Source: Thermoflexales bacterium
Lineage (GTDB): Bacteria; Chloroflexota; Anaerolineae; Fen-1058
DNA length: 11,679 nt
Reading direction: 5' to 3'
Assembly (NCBI GenBank): GCA_016931085.1
Contig: JAFGFO010000465.1
Location: 1-11,679 of the forward strand
The notes under the pieces were generated by a model. It saw only the letters and a list, made by a program, of their open reading frames with translations, did no database searches and was not told the origin of the DNA. Shown here one piece after another: positions 1 to 9,120 of this stretch. Position 1 is the stretch's first letter. Every line of letters begins with the position of its first letter. The translations under genes were made by a program, and so were the position numbers.

Positions 1-3000
1 CCGTGTAGACAACACTCGTCGTGTTCACCGCGCTAGCCCAGGTCGCCGAATCCGCCTGCGAGCTAACCGTCACCGCCGTCGTGTCCAGCAGCCCGCCAGT
101 GCCAGGTGGTACCGTCAGCGTGACCAACACTGCCGCGGCCTGGTTCGCCGCGAGCGCCACGCTCGTGTCCTGAGTGCCAGGTGCCAGCCAGCCCTGCGAC
201 GAAGACACGGTAATCGTAAAGTTATCCAGGCCGCTCCCCACGTTGGTCACCCAATGCGTGTATACGACGCTTTCGCCTGGGTCAACCTCCCTCACCTGCC
301 CGGGCGACAGTGCCACACCTGGCTCGAGCGCGACCGTGGTCGTATCGCTCACATGCGCGTACACGGCGGAGTCTGCCTGCGAGGTGACCGTCACCGTCGT
401 CGTATCTGCCAGGCCACCAACGCCAGGCGGCACCGTCAAAGTAATGACCACAATAGCCGTCCCTCCAGCACCCAACGCAAACGGCCCTGGCGGTGTATAG
501 TCGATCAACCAAAACTGCGAGGAGGCGGCTGTGAGCACAAAGTTGTCTGAGCCGTTGCCGGTGTTGGTCACTACGTGCGTATAGTTGAAGGTCTGGCCGA
601 CCATGACCTCGGCCACCTGCCCTGGTGAAAGCACCACGTCAGGCTCATGAGTCACCGTCGTCGTGTTCACCGCCCTGGCCCAAGCCGTCGGGCCCGCCTG
701 CGAGCTAACCGTCACCACCGTCGTGTCCACCAGCCCACCAGAGCCAGCCGGCAGCGTCACGCTCACCGTCACCAGCGACGTCTCCTCGAAACCCAATGTG
801 AACGAGACAGCCGGCGCACAGGCCACCTGCCAGCCGTGCGACGAAAGCGCCACAACGGCAAAGCTGTCTGGGCCATTGCCGGTGTTGGTCACCGCGTGCA
901 CATAGCTGAGCGTCTGGCCAGGCAGTCCAGCCTCCGCCTGCCCAGGTGACAGCATCACATCAGGATCGTGAGTCACCGTTGTCGTATTCACAGCACTGGC
1001 CCAAGTCGCCGCATCCGCCTGCGACGTGGCCGTCACCACCGTCGTGTCCACCAGCCCGCCGCTTCCGGTCGGCGCCGTCAGCGTGACCACGAGCGTCGCC
1101 GTCTGGCCATGGGTCAGTGTGACGGCCGTGCTTTGCATCTCGGGTGTCAGCCAGCCCCGCGACGAAGCCGCCGTCACGGCGAAGACGTCTGTGCCATTAC
1201 CCAGGTTGGTCAGCACGTGGGTGTAGCTAAGCAGCCCGCCCAGGTCGACCGTCCTGGCCTGCCCCGGCGCGAGAGCCAGCCCGGCGACAAACTGAACGAC
1301 CATCTCGTCCCCATCCACATCGCGCACTTTCGGGTCAGTCGTCGAAGCAGCCTTGACGGTCAGCGTTTCGGTATAGGCAGCCGGCGCGGTCATAGGCACA
1401 CTGACCGAGATGAGCAAGGTCTTTGTATATCCGGACGCGATCGGGATAGGCGAATGTGGCGTAAACGTCACCGGCCACCCGCCGGCAGATGACACCTCAA
1501 TCTCAAAGCTATCTGCGCCGCTGCCGGTGTTGGTCAGCATGTGCGTGAATGTCAGGAATTCTCCCGGCCTAACCTGGCGCGACTCTCCCAGCGAGATCTC
1601 GATGCCGGGGTAATTGATGGCCGCAACCTGGTCAACAGCCCCGGCCCACACCAGCGGATCGGCCTGCGAGGTGACCGTGAGGGTAAACGTGTTCGTCACC
1701 CCACCGCTGCCAAGCGGCGGCCTGATCGAAAACATCACGTCACCCGCCTGGCCTGGGCCAAGCTGAAGGGGTGACGGCGGTCCGTCCACGATCCACCCAG
1801 TCGACTGCTCTTGGACGTCGAGCGTAAACTCTTCGGTATAGTTACCGTTGTTGGCGAGGCTGTGCAGGATGTCAAAGGCATCTCCAGGCAAAACGGAATA
1901 TTGCCCGCCCGGCGTGAGCGAGAGCGAGATCAAGCGAGTAGCCGTGACGCGATCCACCACCGGGTGACTGACGGCTGGGGTTGCCTGCGAGCTAGCCGTA
2001 AACGTGACGACGTCCATCGTGCCGCTGATGGCGTCCGGCGGGACGCTCACCGTGACCGTAAAGGCACCCGAAGTATACGGGCCAAGCGTGAGGGAGTCAC
2101 CGCTAACAGGCCAGCCGTAAAGCGACTGCCCCGACACCTCGAAGGTGTCGGTATAGTTGCTGTCGCTGGTCAGCACGTGTGTGAACGACACGCTCGTTTG
2201 TGGTGAGGCAAAGGCCGCCTGGCCGCCGTCCAGCGCAAAGCTCACGACGCGTTGAGCGTACAGCGTCGCCGTCGCCGTCGCATAGACCGTGGGGCTTTGA
2301 GCCGAGGTGGCGCTAATCACAACTGTCGAGTGCGTGTCGCTGATCGCCTGGAATGGGACCTGCATCGTGACGTAGACAAAAGTGCCAAGCTCCATGCCCA
2401 GTCCGGCGCTGGTCGGGCTGTAATCTACGAACCACTGGGGCGTGTCGGTCGTGATCGTGAAGGTGTCGAAATCATTGCCGGCGTTGAACAGGTCCAGCCC
2501 AAATACATACTGCTCATCGGGCGGCGCAGCCGCCACGGCGGAAGACAGGGTGACACTGAAATAGTCCCCGGCCTTGGCTTGATCGGTGTTGACGGCCTGC
2601 AAAGCTGGCGAAACCCACGACGTGGCCGTCAACACAGACATGTGGATATCGTCCAAGGCTGCGGACGACGGCATAGTCATCGTCAAGCAGACGGTCGCCT
2701 GGGCGCCGCCGGCCAGCACGGCAGAAGTGGGCCAGAAACCCCAGTGCGTCGCAGACAAGCTCGACGACGCCGTCAGGGTATAGCTATCCGTGTAATTGCC
2801 GGCGTTGACCAGGTGGTGGACGTGAGTATAGGTCTGGCCCAACCTGATCACCTTATTGTGATCGGGGTAGAGATCGACGCCGGGTTGGTGCAAGACCGTC
2901 GTCGTGGCAAAAGCGCCGGCCACCACCTGGCCGGCCGGGACAGAGCGAACCGACAGGCTGGCCACCTCCAGCGTGCCGCTCGGCGTGCCGGCCGGGATGC

Positions 3001-3560
3001 GAACGCCAAAGGTGATTGGGGCGCTTTGGCCAATGCCAATCTGCGCCGAGCCAGCAGTCGAGCTGATCAGCCATGAGTGCGGCGTCGAGCCAAACGGGTC
3101 GTATGTCTCGGTGTAGTTGCTTTGATTGGTGATCGCAAAGGTATAGAGCATGGTCTGGCCAGGCGTCCCGGCATCGCTCAAGGCGCTCGTGGGGGTCATA
3201 GAAGCGGCAGGCGCTGGACCGGCCCAGAGCGTGTCGGTCACCGTATCGGCTATCTTCTCGCCACCCCACAGCGAGTTGGCCGTGATTGAAACGCTGTTTT
3301 GCGTGCCACTGAGAACGCCGGCGGGCACATTCAACGTGACAAAAACGGTGGCTTGCGCGCCAGGCTGCAGCGTGACAAGAGCTGGGCCCAAGCCGGCCAC
3401 CCAGCCAGGAGCGTGAGAAGCGGTATACGTGAGCACAAAACTGTCCCCGGCGTTGCCGGTGTTGAGCAGTGTGTGCGTCAGCACGCTTGCCACACCAGGC
3501 ACCAGCACAGCCTGGCGATTGGGTGACAACGACACACCTCGCACGCGCACCGATTCCGTC
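1..3560 (-). repeat. Tandem array of about 107-residue Ig-like (NEW3-like) units
   Basis: Eleven full units and a partial twelfth follow each other. Each has a strand-turn motif (T/L)NxGN(G/Y)x(D/E)xF, a Trp about ten residues later, a V-x-V-T-(L/V)-x-VPxG(T/S)G strand, and a closing TV-T-SSQAD-like strand. In the left part the Ser-Gln-Ala codons (plus-strand gcctgc) fall at 54, 375, 696 and 1017, exactly 321 bases apart, and again at 1662 and 1983, also 321 apart. Units further right (2290-3560, nearer the beta-helix) have diverged and lost the exact register. The modules are probably a stalk that projects the beta-helix from the cell. Confidence 0.85.
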
Positions 3561-6500
3561 AACCACGGCCGGTAGCTGACATAATCGTTCACCCACTGGC
3601 CGGCCAGGTTATAATTACGAATCGTGTCACAGCCGCTCTTGAGGGGATCGTGCGGCCCCAGGCTATCACCCCACCAGTTATATAGGGCATCCACGCACGT
3701 TGCCGGGTCTCCATTGACGCCGTAAGCGTTGCCGACAAAATCGGTCCAGTGAACGGTGGGGGTCGGAATGCCCCGCACGTACAAGCCGGTGCCACTATTT
3801 GTCAGGATGGCCGAGCTTTCGATCGACAACTGTCCACTGCTGGCCGGCACGTACACCCCATGCTGGCCGTTGTTTCGCACCACAGTGCGATCCATCGTCA
3901 GTGTGACCACACCCCAACCATAGATGCCAAACTGAGCGCTGCCGTAAACGCTGCTGGGTGATTCAAAGTCAACCGGAACCGAGCCCCTCAGCTCCAGCGT
4001 GCCATTATTGACCTGAATGCCGCCCTTAGAAGGGAAAGGACTGTAGGACGTGTTGCTAAAGACCTGGGTATCGGTCAAGTAGGCAGAGCTATAACTAGCG
4101 CTATTATAACTGCTGACGACATGGAGGCCGGCTTGATAGCCGTGGGACAACTGGCTCGATTGAATATCGACGCGCCCTCCCCCCTGTGCCATGACCATGC
4201 CAGGCGCGTTGCGAGCCCCGTAACGAACCCGCGTCGAGCGCAGCACCAGGCGGGTGCCGGCTCCGTTGGCGTCCAGGGCCCCCCACTGATCGGCCTGCGA
4301 CACCACCCCATCGCCATTAGGCTGGCCGGCCGAGTTGTCGTCAATGGACGTGACGGTGATCGGCTGGCTGGCCGTCCCACTAAATATAACCATCGAGTTG
4401 TCTTTGACGCTAAAAGACTTGTTGGGCTTGAGCTTGAACACCGTGCCGGCCTGCACGGTAACGGTCGTATTTCTATCAGCGCTGAGATTATCCCACACGA
4501 CAATATCGCCGACCGCCGGGTCCAGTTGGAGCGAGATAGGAGCGTTATTGCGCAGCGTGCCCTGGACGGCCACGCCACGGTCAAGCCCGTTGCCGGAAGC
4601 GCTCAGGTCCGTGATCGCCGGCAGGTCAGAGCCGCTGTTATCTTGGGTAGGATAAGACACCAAAAGCGCCGGGCCGGTATTGCTCAGGTAGGTATTGTGG
4701 GACAAGACCGGCATACACCCCATGCACAAGGGTTCTAGTTTAAGCCCCGCCCCGCCGTTTTGCTGCGCCAGGTTGTTCGACAAAGTGAAAGCCGCGCCCG
4801 AGGCGAGACTGGCATACAGCCCATCACCTGTATTGCCGCGGATCGTGCACGAGTCCACGTCAAGGATAAACGACGCGCCTGAGCCCTGGATGCCGGTGCC
4901 GCTGGTCATCACCTCGCTCTGTTCGACACTCACCTGCCCACCCGTCACGAGCAAGCCCTGATAGGTGTTGTTGGCAAGTTGAGTATCACTCATAGTCAGT
5001 CGCCCCTTGACGACCTTGATGCCGGTCGACGAATTATCCGCCAGCCGGCTGCCGCCCAGGGAGACATCGCCTGACGAATCGACAATCAGTCCATTGGTGG
5101 CATAACGCAGACTGAGGTTGGACAGCACGGCCCGGCCATTCAGGCTCACCTGGATGCCCGGCCAATCTCCGCGGGCCGGGCTGCCGCTCCCCAAGGGGCG
5201 GCCCACCGAGTTGTCGTGATAAGATGTCATGGTAATGGGTTGGCTGCCGGCCGCATCAGCCAGGAGCACGCCTTCCACCGCGAAAACCTTCTGCGCCTTG
5301 ATCAACAAGCCGGGCGGCAAGGTCAGCGTAAAGCCGGCGCCCACTTTGAAATCCGCCCAGATCACATAGTCCAGGTCCGGATCGTGCTGGAGCGTCCCAT
5401 GCACCCCGCTGGGTCCCAATGTGCCAGACAAGGCAAGCGCATCGTTCGCCGCCGTATTGTGCGTGATGGCCGTCGTGCCGCTGATGAAAGGCTGGCCCCA
5501 ACCGGTGTTATAAGCAACCCACAGGCCCGGGCCTGTGTTGTAACTCAGTTTTACATCGTACAAGATGGGTTGGAATATCGCGTTATTGGGTACAATTTGA
5601 ATGCCAAAGTTGTTGTTGCTGATCACCTGGCTGGCGCTGATGTACGCCATTGTCGAAGCGCCACCAATCAGCCGGACGCCGCCATTGGTGTTGGAATACA
5701 CTTGCGTCCTGGTCACAAAAAGAGCCTGCGCGCCTTGCGCCATTTGTAGGCCATAAGCGACCGACGAGTGGACCTGGCTGTCAGACAAACGCAATTGCCC
5801 GCCGCTTTTCACCTCGATCGCCTGGGCAACGGATCCACCGCCGTAACGCACGACCGTGTGCTGCATAATGGCCCGTCCACCAATCGAGATATGATCCCAA
5901 CGCTTCGTTTGCACGTCGCCGCTGCCCACCGGCTTGCCGGCCGAGTTGTCCTCCAACGACGTAAAGGTAATCGGCTGCGTGGGCGTTCCCACCGCGTCCA
6001 GCACCCCATTCACGATCAACCTACCGCCGCGGTATATCCCCGCCTTACCGGCCGGCCGGAACTTGACCACGCCGCCAGGCGAGACGCGCAAGGTATAACC
6101 GGCATCGACCACCAACTCATCCCAGACCACCCGCTCGAAGTGCGAATCCTCGGTCCAGTCGGTCACGCCACCTGGCAGCTTCCATGATCCCTGGACAGCG
6201 ATACCCAGGTTCAGGGCATTGCCGCGGAAAGCCTGCGTCAGCGGCAAGCTGCCGGTCACGAGCGGCCAGCCATAACTGCTAGAATAGTTCATCAAAATAG
6301 CCGCACCGGTATTGCTGAGATACTGGTTGTTCATCAAGGTCGGGCTGTAGGGATTGCTCAGAGTGAATTTCACTCCACTGGCTCCATTCTGGCGCAGCAC
6401 CGTGTTGGAAAACACCAACGCAGTCGACGAACCGATCGCGGCATCGACACCGTCGCCGCTGCTGTGGCTAATGGTAGAAGAAAGAATGCTCACCTGAGAC

Positions 6501-7012
6501 GCGCCACTACTGATACGAACACCGCTTAGACCATAGCTGATCCGCACATAAGACAAAGTGGCTGCGCCAGAGTCTACCCAGAGATATCCCCAGTCGCCTG
6601 CGACTGGGACAGGCGCATACGAGGTGAAGGTAATGGGCTGAGCAGCCGTTCCCACCGCCACCAATGTCCCAACGTTCACCTCCAACCTGCGATAGAGCGC
6701 AATGCTTGAAACGCCGGTAAACTTGACCAGCGTTCCCGCCTCAATCGTCAAGACGGCATTGTTCTTAATGGTCACTATGCCGGATACCACGTGCGTGGCG
6801 GTGGCGGGCCACGTTTGGTTCGACGTAATGTTCCCGCTGTGGGTAATCACAGTAGTCGCGGACGGGGCATACGCGCGCCCGGCCGGCGGCGCGGCCGCCG
6901 CTAGGACAGGCGAACCGGCGGCCACTGCGGCCCACAGCACGAGCGCGACGATGGCAAGGCCCAAGCCCAGAGACAAGCCGAAACGGACTAGACGAACACC
7001 TGTGTTTTTCAT
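1..7012 (-). CDS. Giant secreted right-handed beta-helix / Ig-like repeat protein (C-terminus beyond window)
   Basis: An uninterrupted frame of 2337 codons runs from ATG at 7012 to the left edge with no stop, so the C-terminus is missing. Residues 1-38 look like a Sec signal peptide: basic MKNTGVRLVR, a long Leu/Ala/Val core, and a likely cut after VLA. Residues about 45-1150 resemble a right-handed parallel beta-helix: many short turns such as SNTG, NNTYQGLLV and GIQ, and four copies of a QPIT-x-TS header at I127, I348, I593 and I885. The helix closes with YNWWGDSLGPHDP (N1112) and YRPWL, flanked by two cysteines, a typical end for this protein type. From about 1155 on come eleven NEW3-like/Ig-like units (motif YTHVVTNTGNGSDNF then a Trp) and the start of a twelfth. 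Likely an extracellular adhesin, sheath or glycan-binding protein; no lyase active site was recognised, and the exact function is unknown. The start is fixed by a strong ribosome binding site 6 bases upstream and by the signal peptide. Confidence 0.9.
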   Translation of the reverse strand, partial: MKNTGVRLVRFGLSLGLGLAIVALVLWAAVAAGSPVLAAAAPPAGRAYAPSATTVITHSGNITSNQTWPATATHVVSGIVTIKNNAVLTIEAGTLVKFTGVSSIALYRRLEVNVGTLVAVGTAAQPITFTSYAPVPVAGDWGYLWVDSGAATLSYVRISYGLSGVRISSGASQVSILSSTISHSSGDGVDAAIGSSTALVFSNTVLRQNGASGVKFTLSNPYSPTLMNNQYLSNTGAAILMNYSSSYGWPLVTGSLPLTQAFRGNALNLGIAVQGSWKLPGGVTDWTEDSHFERVVWDELVVDAGYTLRVSPGGVVKFRPAGKAGIYRGGRLIVNGVLDAVGTPTQPITFTSLEDNSAGKPVGSGDVQTKRWDHISIGGRAIMQHTVVRYGGGSVAQAIEVKSGGQLRLSDSQVHSSVAYGLQMAQGAQALFVTRTQVYSNTNGGVRLIGGASTMAYISASQVISNNNFGIQIVPNNAIFQPILYDVKLSYNTGPGLWVAYNTGWGQPFISGTTAITHNTAANDALALSGTLGPSGVHGTLQHDPDLDYVIWADFKVGAGFTLTLPPGLLIKAQKVFAVEGVLLADAAGSQPITMTSYHDNSVGRPLGSGSPARGDWPGIQVSLNGRAVLSNLSLRYATNGLIVDSSGDVSLGGSRLADNSSTGIKVVKGRLTMSDTQLANNTYQGLLVTGGQVSVEQSEVMTSGTGIQGSGASFILDVDSCTIRGNTGDGLYASLASGAAFTLSNNLAQQNGGAGLKLEPLCMGCMPVLSHNTYLSNTGPALLVSYPTQDNSGSDLPAITDLSASGNGLDRGVAVQGTLRNNAPISLQLDPAVGDIVVWDNLSADRNTTVTVQAGTVFKLKPNKSFSVKDNSMVIFSGTASQPITVTSIDDNSAGQPNGDGVVSQADQWGALDANGAGTRLVLRSTRVRYGARNAPGMVMAQGGGRVDIQSSQLSHGYQAGLHVVSSYNSASYSSAYLTDTQVFSNTSYSPFPSKGGIQVNNGTLELRGSVPVDFESPSSVYGSAQFGIYGWGVVTLTMDRTVVRNNGQHGVYVPASSGQLSIESSAILTNSGTGLYVRGIPTPTVHWTDFVGNAYGVNGDPATCVDALYNWWGDSLGPHDPLKSGCDTIRNYNLAGQWVNDYVSYRPWLTESVRVRGVSLSPNRQAVLVPGVASVLTHTLLNTGNAGDSFVLTYTASHAPGWVAGLGPALVTLQPGAQATVFVTLNVPAGVLSGTQNSVSITANSLWGGEKIADTVTDTLWAGPAPAASMTPTSALSDAGTPGQTMLYTFAITNQSNYTETYDPFGSTPHSWLISSTAGSAQIGIGQSAPITFGVRIPAGTPSGTLEVASLSVRSVPAGQVVAGAFATTTVLHQPGVDLYPDHNKVIRLGQTYTHVHHLVNAGNYTDSYTLTASSSLSATHWGFWPTSAVLAGGAQATVCLTMTMPSSAALDDIHMSVLTATSWVSPALQAVNTDQAKAGDYFSVTLSSAVAAAPPDEQYVFGLDLFNAGNDFDTFTITTDTPQWFVDYSPTSAGLGMELGTFVYVTMQVPFQAISDTHSTVVISATSAQSPTVYATATATLYAQRVVSFALDGGQAAFASPQTSVSFTHVLTSDSNYTDTFEVSGQSLYGWPVSGDSLTLGPYTSGAFTVTVSVPPDAISGTMDVVTFTASSQATPAVSHPVVDRVTATRLISLSLTPGGQYSVLPGDAFDILHSLANNGNYTEEFTLDVQEQSTGWIVDGPPSPLQLGPGQAGDVMFSIRPPLGSGGVTNTFTLTVTSQADPLVWAGAVDQVAAINYPGIEISLGESRQVRPGEFLTFTHMLTNTGSGADSFEIEVSSAGGWPVTFTPHSPIPIASGYTKTLLISVSVPMTAPAAYTETLTVKAASTTDPKVRDVDGDEMVVQFVAGLALAPGQARTVDLGGLLSYTHVLTNLGNGTDVFAVTAASSRGWLTPEMQSTAVTLTHGQTATLVVTLTAPTGSGGLVDTTVVTATSQADAATWASAVNTTTVTHDPDVMLSPGQAEAGLPGQTLSYVHAVTNTGNGPDSFAVVALSSHGWQVACAPAVSFTLGFEETSLVTVSVTLPAGSGGLVDTTVVTVSSQAGPTAWARAVNTTTVTHEPDVVLSPGQVAEVMVGQTFNYTHVVTNTGNGSDNFVLTAASSQFWLIDYTPPGPFALGAGGTAIVVITLTVPPGVGGLADTTTVTVTSQADSAVYAHVSDTTTVALEPGVALSPGQVREVDPGESVVYTHWVTNVGSGLDNFTITVSSSQGWLAPGTQDTSVALAANQAAAVLVTLTVPPGTGGLLDTTAVTVSSQADSATWASAVNTTSVVYT
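3570..6870 (-). repeat. Four-fold repeated beta-helix blocks inside the giant gene
   Basis: Four related protein blocks begin with a 'V-x-WD/A ... AGxxxxxxPGxxxKF' strand set and continue into QPIT(F/M/V)TS. Blocks 2-4 then carry DNS(A/V)G-x-P-x-G(S/D)G and a W-containing strand (W at about 15 residues after the DNS motif). The Ile of QPIT lies at residues 127, 348, 593 and 885, giving spacings of 221, 245 and 292 residues. The tails of blocks 1-3 also correspond: NTGAAILMNY, NTGPGLWVAY and NTGPALLVSY, each followed by a small domain ending in AVQG or ALSG. Block 4 instead leads to the NWWG closing motif. This implies ancient duplication of a whole beta-helix segment. The DNA identity is low, so the copies are old. 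Confidence 0.75.
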
Positions 7013-7015
7013 CGT

Positions 7016-7024
7016 TCACCTCCC
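7016..7024 (-). promoter_or_regulatory. Strong ribosome binding site of the giant beta-helix gene
   Basis: On the minus strand the sequence reads GGGAGGTGA, then ACG, then ATG at 7012. This is an almost complete anti-16S match with GGAGG six bases before the start. It lies inside the 31-base gap after the stop of the membrane enzyme gene, so the gene can be translated independently within a shared transcript. Confidence 0.85.
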
Positions 7025-7043
7025 GAGCAAATCGACGAGCACG

Positions 7044-9119
7044 CTAGGCGCGCCTTTCTTGAGCCAGGAAAACGGCCAGGGCGGCGGCGTACAGCGCGAT
7101 CGCGATCAGGTACAGGCTCTTGATGCCCCACCAAAGCGAGCCATATTCCAATATCCCACCTGCCACCGAGCCGCTCAGGTTGGAAGCCAGCGGGCCAGCC
7201 GTTTCACCAACCCGGCGCAGTGACTCGGAAAAGATCAAGCCGGCAAAGAAAAAGGGCAGCGAAAGCAATAGCAGGCTGAACAGGCCCCGCGCGAGCGGGG
7301 GCAGACCGACCAGCCACTCCAGCGGGAAAAGGTACGAGATGACAAGGCTGGTAAAAAGCAGGCCATAGGCCAGGCGCAGGTTGACCCACTGGCTCCGCAG
7401 GACCACCAGGTTGGCCGCCAGCGCCATGAGCAGCACGCCAGAAATCGCCAAGGCGTTGACCAGCCAGGTCGTGCCAAACAGCAGAGCCAGCTCGGTGATG
7501 CTCTTGAACTCGATCAGCAGAAAAGCCGCCCCCAGCAGCCAAAAATGCCAATTGGGGCGCAGAGCCTCGGGGAAAGAGCGCGACAGCCAGGCCAGGCAAA
7601 CCAGGCCAATCACCAGCAAGATTTGCCAATAAGCCGCCGGCACCTGGCGTGTCCGCATGTAGAGATAGGGCCAATCGTCAGTGCCCAGCGGCAAGGTGTC
7701 GAAGGCCGGGTCGGCTTGCCAGACCCTGAGCTGAAACTGAGGCAAGTCCTGAGCAGACAGCGGGCCGGACGCAAAGGTTATAATCCCCAGCTTGTCATAG
7801 ATAAAGACATTGTCCGCGCCGAACACCTCGACCATCATCCGCCCCAGGCGTTCCTTGATCCACGGCGTGCTGGCGAGAAAAGAGACCGTCGCCACGCCAT
7901 CCTCGGCCAGGCGTTCCCGAACCTGCCGGAAGCTTTCAACCGTGTACACAAACGAATCCAGGCGCACACTGGACAGGCCAGACAACAAGGTATGCGAGTC
8001 CAGCAGGCCAAAAGAGATGATGTCGTAGCGCTCGGAGCTTTTTTTCAAAAACGAGCGGGCATCGTCCACGACAGGCGTGACGCGCGGGTCAGCGTAGGGG
8101 TGTTCTGGGTGCAGCCGACGTCCCAGCGCCAGGATCGCCGGGTCGATTTCGACCGCGTCCACGTGCGCGGCGCCGTTGCGCAAGGCGGCCGCCACGTCAT
8201 TGCCCATGCCGGCGCCCAAGATCAACACCCGGCTTCCGGCCGGCTTCAAGCGATAGGGCAAATTGTACGAGAAAGCGACCTCTTGTAGATCAGGCACGTC
8301 AGCCACCAACTCGGGCGAAAGGTCGTGGGCCGTTTGGTAGAAAACCTGTTGGACGCTCAGGGCATAGCCGGTCTTGACTTGCTGGCCATCGCTTTGGCGC
8401 GTGGCAAACTGCTCGGAGATGATCTCCAGGCGTTGGTAGGGCGACCAAAAGAGCTGTTTACCCAACCCAGAGACGAGCAGCACGATCAATGCCAGGGCAA
8501 AAGCCAGCAAACTCAAACGGGATAACAGTTGCTTGCGGTGCAGGTAGACTCCAATCCCCAGCATCCCCAGCCCAAACCAAATGATGGGGGGAGTCTGTAC
8601 ATAAGCCAGCAGCGAAAAGGCCCAAATCCCGGCCAGGCTGCCTAACAAGTTCACTATATAAGCTGGAACCGGGGCATGGCGCGCCATCTCACGGCCAGTG
8701 ATCTGCCCCAGCGGGATAAACATCAACATGATCAGCACGAAGAAACCCAGGGTTATCCCCACAAACACAACCCAGGCCAGCCAGTGCGAAGCATCGGCCA
8801 TGCCCCACAGCAGCTCGTCGGCGTTGCCTGGATAGGCCAGGATACGCGGCGAGGCGATTCGCCCAACGACCAGCACCAGCATCACAAAGATAGCCAGGCG
8901 CGGCGCGAAGGTAGGCAAATGATCGAACTCTTTGCCGGCCAGGGCAAAACCGATCGCCAGCCCCAGGAAGGCCGCCAACAAGGGCAAGTTTTTGAAATAC
9001 GAAAACAAGCGCACCTCGCCCGCGATCCAGCGGATGACGGCCAACTCGAAAAACAGGCCCAACGCACTCACCAGGAACAGCAGAAACCAGCGCTCGAATA
9101 AGCGTTTAGAAAGCATCAT
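7044..9119 (-). CDS. Polytopic membrane protein with embedded spermidine-synthase-like SAM-binding domain
   Basis: The 691-residue product has about seven hydrophobic segments in residues 12-219, a soluble domain at about 225-490, and about six more segments from 498 to 687. The soluble domain is a Rossmann fold of the spermidine synthase/methyltransferase class: VLILGAGMGND at 298-308 is the SAM-binding loop, VEIDP at 323-327 holds the ribose-binding acid, and DDAR lies at 352-355. SFGLLDSHTLLS (369-380) and DDWPYLYMR (481-489) are typical of membrane-fused 'spermidine synthase-like' proteins. The canonical D-x-x-D-P catalytic pattern of true polyamine synthases is absent; F370 and G371 lie where the first Asp is expected, and D374 may match the second. 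The product is therefore probably an inner-membrane SAM- or decarboxylated-SAM-dependent transferase of unknown substrate. It lies between two exported repeat proteins, 58 and 31 bases from them. The second Met (9116) is an equally good start, judged by Shine-Dalgarno spacing. Confidence 0.88.
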   Translation of the reverse strand: MMLSKRLFERWFLLFLVSALGLFFELAVIRWIAGEVRLFSYFKNLPLLAAFLGLAIGFALAGKEFDHLPTFAPRLAIFVMLVLVVGRIASPRILAYPGNADELLWGMADASHWLAWVVFVGITLGFFVLIMLMFIPLGQITGREMARHAPVPAYIVNLLGSLAGIWAFSLLAYVQTPPIIWFGLGMLGIGVYLHRKQLLSRLSLLAFALALIVLLVSGLGKQLFWSPYQRLEIISEQFATRQSDGQQVKTGYALSVQQVFYQTAHDLSPELVADVPDLQEVAFSYNLPYRLKPAGSRVLILGAGMGNDVAAALRNGAAHVDAVEIDPAILALGRRLHPEHPYADPRVTPVVDDARSFLKKSSERYDIISFGLLDSHTLLSGLSSVRLDSFVYTVESFRQVRERLAEDGVATVSFLASTPWIKERLGRMMVEVFGADNVFIYDKLGIITFASGPLSAQDLPQFQLRVWQADPAFDTLPLGTDDWPYLYMRTRQVPAAYWQILLVIGLVCLAWLSRSFPEALRPNWHFWLLGAAFLLIEFKSITELALLFGTTWLVNALAISGVLLMALAANLVVLRSQWVNLRLAYGLLFTSLVISYLFPLEWLVGLPPLARGLFSLLLLSLPFFFAGLIFSESLRRVGETAGPLASNLSGSVAGGILEYGSLWWGIKSLYLIAIALYAAALAVFLAQERRA

Positions 9120-9120
9120 T

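Noticed and set aside
1..1991. 321-bp repeats as a CRISPR array or satellite
   Set aside because: The repeats are coding, in frame, diverged, and encode folded modules; there are no short identical repeats with unique spacers.
2252..3076. Long plus-strand open frame (274 codons), and other plus-strand frames such as 1811-2206, 4121-4738 and 5216-5749
   Set aside because: They lie antisense to the continuous minus-strand giant gene, are Arg/His/Gln-rich without recognisable domains, and reflect GC-rich codon use on the other strand.
2853..3596. Minus-strand frame of 247 codons within the giant gene
   Set aside because: It is in a different frame from the giant gene, is Cys/His/Arg-rich with no signal or domain, and overlaps conserved Ig-like repeats.
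6702..7223. Plus-strand frame spanning the junction of the giant gene and the membrane enzyme
   Set aside because: It covers the signal peptide, ribosome binding site and stop codon of well-supported minus-strand genes, and shows no domain.
7545..8288. Plus-strand open frame of 247 codons opposite the membrane enzyme
   Set aside because: It is antisense to the SAM-binding domain, whose motifs are clear on the minus strand; its composition is that of a shadow frame.
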